A model generated the notes under the pieces. It did no database searches, was not told the origin of the DNA, and was given only the letters and a program-made list of their open reading frames with translations. From contig JACQWQ010000014.1 of assembly GCA_016209205.1 (NCBI GenBank), positions 1 through 54,607 of the forward strand: DNA of 54,607 nucleotides. Reading direction: 5' to 3'. This DNA comes from Chloroflexota bacterium. Lineage in GTDB: Bacteria > Chloroflexota > Anaerolineae > UBA4142 > SHND01. Both the position numbers and the translations under genes were made by a program. Positions 52,067-54,607 of the stretch are shown here, piece by piece (positions within the stretch are counted from its first letter, which is position 1; each line of letters opens with the position of its first letter).

Positions 52067-53101
52067 TCAGGCGTGTGCCAGACGCGCCGTACCATAGCCC
52101 AGCGCGAGCAGCAGCGCACCGAGCGGCACAAGATACAACAGCACTTGCCAGCCCGCCACGTACGCATCGCCGCTCGCCAGCTGCATCATCAATTTCATCG
52201 GCGACGCATCCAGGACGGTACTGAGACCGACCACCGCGAGAATGACGAGGGAATAAGCAAATTGCGAACGATCGCGCTCGCGCAGCGCGGCGGCGAGGAC
52301 GCCCGACAACACCGCGTTCACTGCGGCGACCAAAACGGCAAGCCCAAATACCCAAACCGGGTTTGATAATTCAATGCCGTTCAGCCGCAGCAAAATCATC
52401 CACGCCGCAATTTGCATCACGGCGAGCAGCCCCGCCGCGAAAATTTTCGCGCTGAAAATCGCGTGCAGTGACAATGGCGCGGCGCACAGGGTTTCGAGCG
52501 TCTGGTTTTCCATTTCTTCGGTGAGCGAGTCCACGACCATACTGCCCGCGACGAACGCGGGGAAAAAAAGCAGCACCGGCACAATGACCGCGTACAAAAA
52601 TTCAAATGCAGTCGAGGGCTGTCCGCGCACTTGGGTGTACGCCATTTCGACGCCGCGCGCGTGCCGCAATTCATTTTCGTAATCCTTGAGCGGCGCGCGC
52701 AGCAGAATCAAAAACAACGACGACAACGTTTCCGAACGCGGCAGAAAAATTTTCATTTCGACCGGCGCGCCCGTGTCGGGCGGAATGTACACCAACGCAT
52801 CCACGCGGCCGCGTTCATACGCGGCTTGTGCTTGGTCAGGTGTAAAAAATCCCGTCACGCGCATGTTACGTTGGCGCATCAAATTGACCAGCGGCGACGC
52901 GGGGTCGCCCAACACGCCGACGCGCAAACGCACGCGCGCGGTCACACTGATCGAATCGGGATCGTAAAAGGAAAGCAGGCCCAAAAGCAGCGCGGAAGAA
53001 AACGCCGCCAGCACCAATTGAATCAACAGCGCAATGATGATCGTACGTTCACGCGCGACCATCCGCAATTCTTTTTTCACCAAGGCCAGCCAACTCGTCA
53101 C
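52067..53101 (-). CDS. ABC-2 type transporter permease
   Basis: The 344-residue protein starts SWLALVKKELRMVARERTIIIALLIQLVL, the family N-terminus. An extracytoplasmic loop (about 45-155) follows helix 1, then five more membrane helices (about 185-340) including the EEMENQTLETLCAAPLSLHAIFSAKI cytoplasmic motif. The start is GTG at 53101, with GGGAGGG about five bases upstream. It overlaps the stop of the upstream permease as GTGA. Together they should form the two membrane subunits of an exporter, with the ATPase outside the window. Substrate unknown. Confidence 0.9.
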   Translation of the reverse strand: MTSWLALVKKELRMVARERTIIIALLIQLVLAAFSSALLLGLLSFYDPDSISVTARVRLRVGVLGDPASPLVNLMRQRNMRVTGFFTPDQAQAAYERGRVDALVYIPPDTGAPVEMKIFLPRSETLSSLFLILLRAPLKDYENELRHARGVEMAYTQVRGQPSTAFEFLYAVIVPVLLFFPAFVAGSMVVDSLTEEMENQTLETLCAAPLSLHAIFSAKIFAAGLLAVMQIAAWMILLRLNGIELSNPVWVFGLAVLVAAVNAVLSGVLAAALRERDRSQFAYSLVILAVVGLSTVLDASPMKLMMQLASGDAYVAGWQVLLYLVPLGALLLALGYGTARLAHA

Positions 53102-54607
53102 AACCACCCTCCCGCGGTCGCGAGATGTAACGCCAAATTCAGCAGCGCGCCCGCGAGCAGCGCAATGCGATAGCGCACCCCGAAACGCAGATTCAGCACG
53201 CATACCACGCTGGTCCCCAAAAAATTTGCCGCGAGCGGCGCAGGTGAAAACGCGGAACCAAACACCACGCGCGCCAGCGAAGCTTGCGTCAACAACTGAA
53301 TGGACAGCAGCAGCAGCAAGGATTGACCGACGACGAATCCGAGCGCGGCTAAAAACGCGAGCGCGAGCACCTCGCGTACGCGCGTGAGGTGGCGATGTGC
53401 GATCAACATGCGGATCCCGATAGATTGCGCCGCTTGGGCAACCAGCGCGGCGACAAACAACGTCGTTACGAGCGCAATCGGCAACGGCAAATTCAGCGAA
53501 ACGGCAAAGCTGACGAGTTGAAACAAAAAGACGACGGGGACCAGCGCGAGCGATAAAATAAAAATGGAAAGGGCAAGGTGACGCGGCTCGAGTACGAGAT
53601 ACAGCGCTTCCGCAATTTTGTGCAGCAGCGGGCGATAGCCCGTCAAAAATTCTTCATTCAAGGTACGCGTCCCGATGTACAAAGCCAGCCCAAACACCGA
53701 CATCATCGGCAGGGCGGCGAAGAGATATTCGCGCAGGCCCAACGCTTCGCCGCGATACGTTTTCACCGCGAGCGTGAGCGGCGACATGTACGCCAAATCG
53801 TTGATGCCCGAAAACAGCGCGGGAAAAATCAAATAGCCGATGAGCAGGCATGTCGCGAGCATTGAAATAAAAGTGGTGTCTTGAAACGTGCGATACAACA
53901 ACGGCACCATCAAATAAATGGCAAAGATAAAGAAAATGACCGGAACAAAAATCGCGAGCGCGAGCAGTACGGGTGCGCCCGTCACGACGGCGCTGAGGAC
54001 TGTCGCGCAAAGCGAGAATGTGACGTACGGCAGCATTTTGCCAAGAATGATTTGCAGCGGCGTGACAGGGGCGGAAAGCAAAATCGTCAAACGCCGGTTC
54101 GTTTTTTCGTCCATGAAACTGCTCGTAAAGAAAACACTGACAAAAGTGACGGGCAAGACATAAAGGAACGCGAGAATGACCTGTACGAATGGCGCGGGTG
54201 GATTGAGCAGCGACGGCACGATGATTTCCTTGTCGGCAGTCGTCTGCAAATTGATTTGTGACAGCGCAGATTGTTCCGCTTGGCGCAGCTGCGTTTGTAC
54301 GGCGGAATCGCTTGCCGCATCCGCAGTGGGTGCAGATTGCGCGTCGCGCGGCGTTGCCGTCGGCAGCAATTGCGCGAGCGTGAGTGCGTTGGTGTTGGGC
54401 GCATTGGGCGGGTCGAGATAATTCAATTCGACGCGCAGAGGAAATCCTTGCGTCAAGGGGTATGTTTCGCGCACGCGTTCCAGCTCTGCGCTTTCGAGAA
54501 CACGCCGCAGCGCGTCCGCCGCGTAGAGCGAACGTTTGTCGCCGCGCGTGCGCACAGAGTTCTGGTCCACAAACGCGTCGAGCACCCCGTGCTGCAATAA
54601 ATCCAGC
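53098..54607 (-). CDS. ABC-2 type transporter permease, 5' end outside the window
   Basis: The frame is open to the window edge, and about 503 codons are visible. An extracytoplasmic region (rich in Gln/Asn/Thr) precedes a block of membrane helices (about residues 140-350 of the visible part). The MDEKTNRRLTILLSAPVTPLQIILGKML motif typical of NatB/ABC-2 permeases is present. A second block of helices lies at the C-terminus. It is coupled to the next permease by a GTGA overlap. Confidence 0.88.
   Translation of the reverse strand, partial: LDLLQHGVLDAFVDQNSVRTRGDKRSLYAADALRRVLESAELERVRETYPLTQGFPLRVELNYLDPPNAPNTNALTLAQLLPTATPRDAQSAPTADAASDSAVQTQLRQAEQSALSQINLQTTADKEIIVPSLLNPPAPFVQVILAFLYVLPVTFVSVFFTSSFMDEKTNRRLTILLSAPVTPLQIILGKMLPYVTFSLCATVLSAVVTGAPVLLALAIFVPVIFFIFAIYLMVPLLYRTFQDTTFISMLATCLLIGYLIFPALFSGINDLAYMSPLTLAVKTYRGEALGLREYLFAALPMMSVFGLALYIGTRTLNEEFLTGYRPLLHKIAEALYLVLEPRHLALSIFILSLALVPVVFLFQLVSFAVSLNLPLPIALVTTLFVAALVAQAAQSIGIRMLIAHRHLTRVREVLALAFLAALGFVVGQSLLLLLSIQLLTQASLARVVFGSAFSPAPLAANFLGTSVVCVLNLRFGVRYRIALLAGALLNLALHLATAGGWL

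Overview
The window looks like chromosome from an uncultured Chloroflexota bacterium of the Anaerolineae type. The reasons are a fused hemC-hemD, a coproporphyrin-type haem gene set, mevalonate-pathway HMG-CoA reductase, a MoxR/DUF58/BatA cluster, and intergenic regions crowded with short tandem and palindromic repeats. The taxonomic call is inference from gene content; there is no rRNA or tRNA gene here to confirm it.

Layout. (1) 1-3.6 kb: three small membrane-protein genes, a NarL/LiaR-type response regulator and its split histidine kinase, and a CoA-binding protein. (2) 3.8-24 kb, minus strand: a secreted TPR/beta-propeller protein, then a long co-directional cluster. It holds two von Willebrand factor A (VWA) membrane proteins, a four-helix-bundle protein, a broken HD-domain gene, DUF58, MoxR ATPase, two lipoproteins, a Q/G-rich membrane protein, an ABC-2 permease with its ATPase, and a large DUF4350-like membrane protein. 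Nearly every gap between these genes is filled with arrays of 7-bp repeats. (3) 24.1-40.4 kb, plus strand: a MerR-like regulator with a clear terminator, then hemA-hemL-hemCD-hemB-hemQ-hemY-radical SAM-hemE-hemH. This set makes haem from glutamyl-tRNA through coproporphyrin. HMG-CoA reductase with an extra N-terminal domain, a C69 peptidase and a DUF6206-like protein follow. (4) 40.4-42.5 kb: a MITE-like element, a class III aminotransferase and a bidirectional terminator. (5) 42.5-51.1 kb, minus strand: a non-cellulosomal cohesin/dockerin locus with secreted proteins and two membrane-anchored zinc-ribbon proteins. Two of its genes are broken. (6) 51.2-54.6 kb: yjbQ, a ferredoxin remnant, a 40-bp tandem repeat and a pair of ABC-2 permeases, the last running off the window.

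The most unusual content is (a) the cohesin/dockerin surface system; (b) two copies of a MITE-like element, each with 14-bp terminal inverted repeats and a 5-bp target duplication; (c) a related 64-bp palindrome read in frame inside the hemC-hemD fusion; and (d) a family of heptameric arrays of many sequences but one period, which supply start or stop codons and appear to have truncated a MoxR gene.

Six genes carry frameshifts, deletions or a nonsense codon. I cannot tell from one sequence how many of these are real decay and how many are sequencing indels. The in-frame TAA in a dockerin and the internal deletion in a VWA gene are not simple indel errors.
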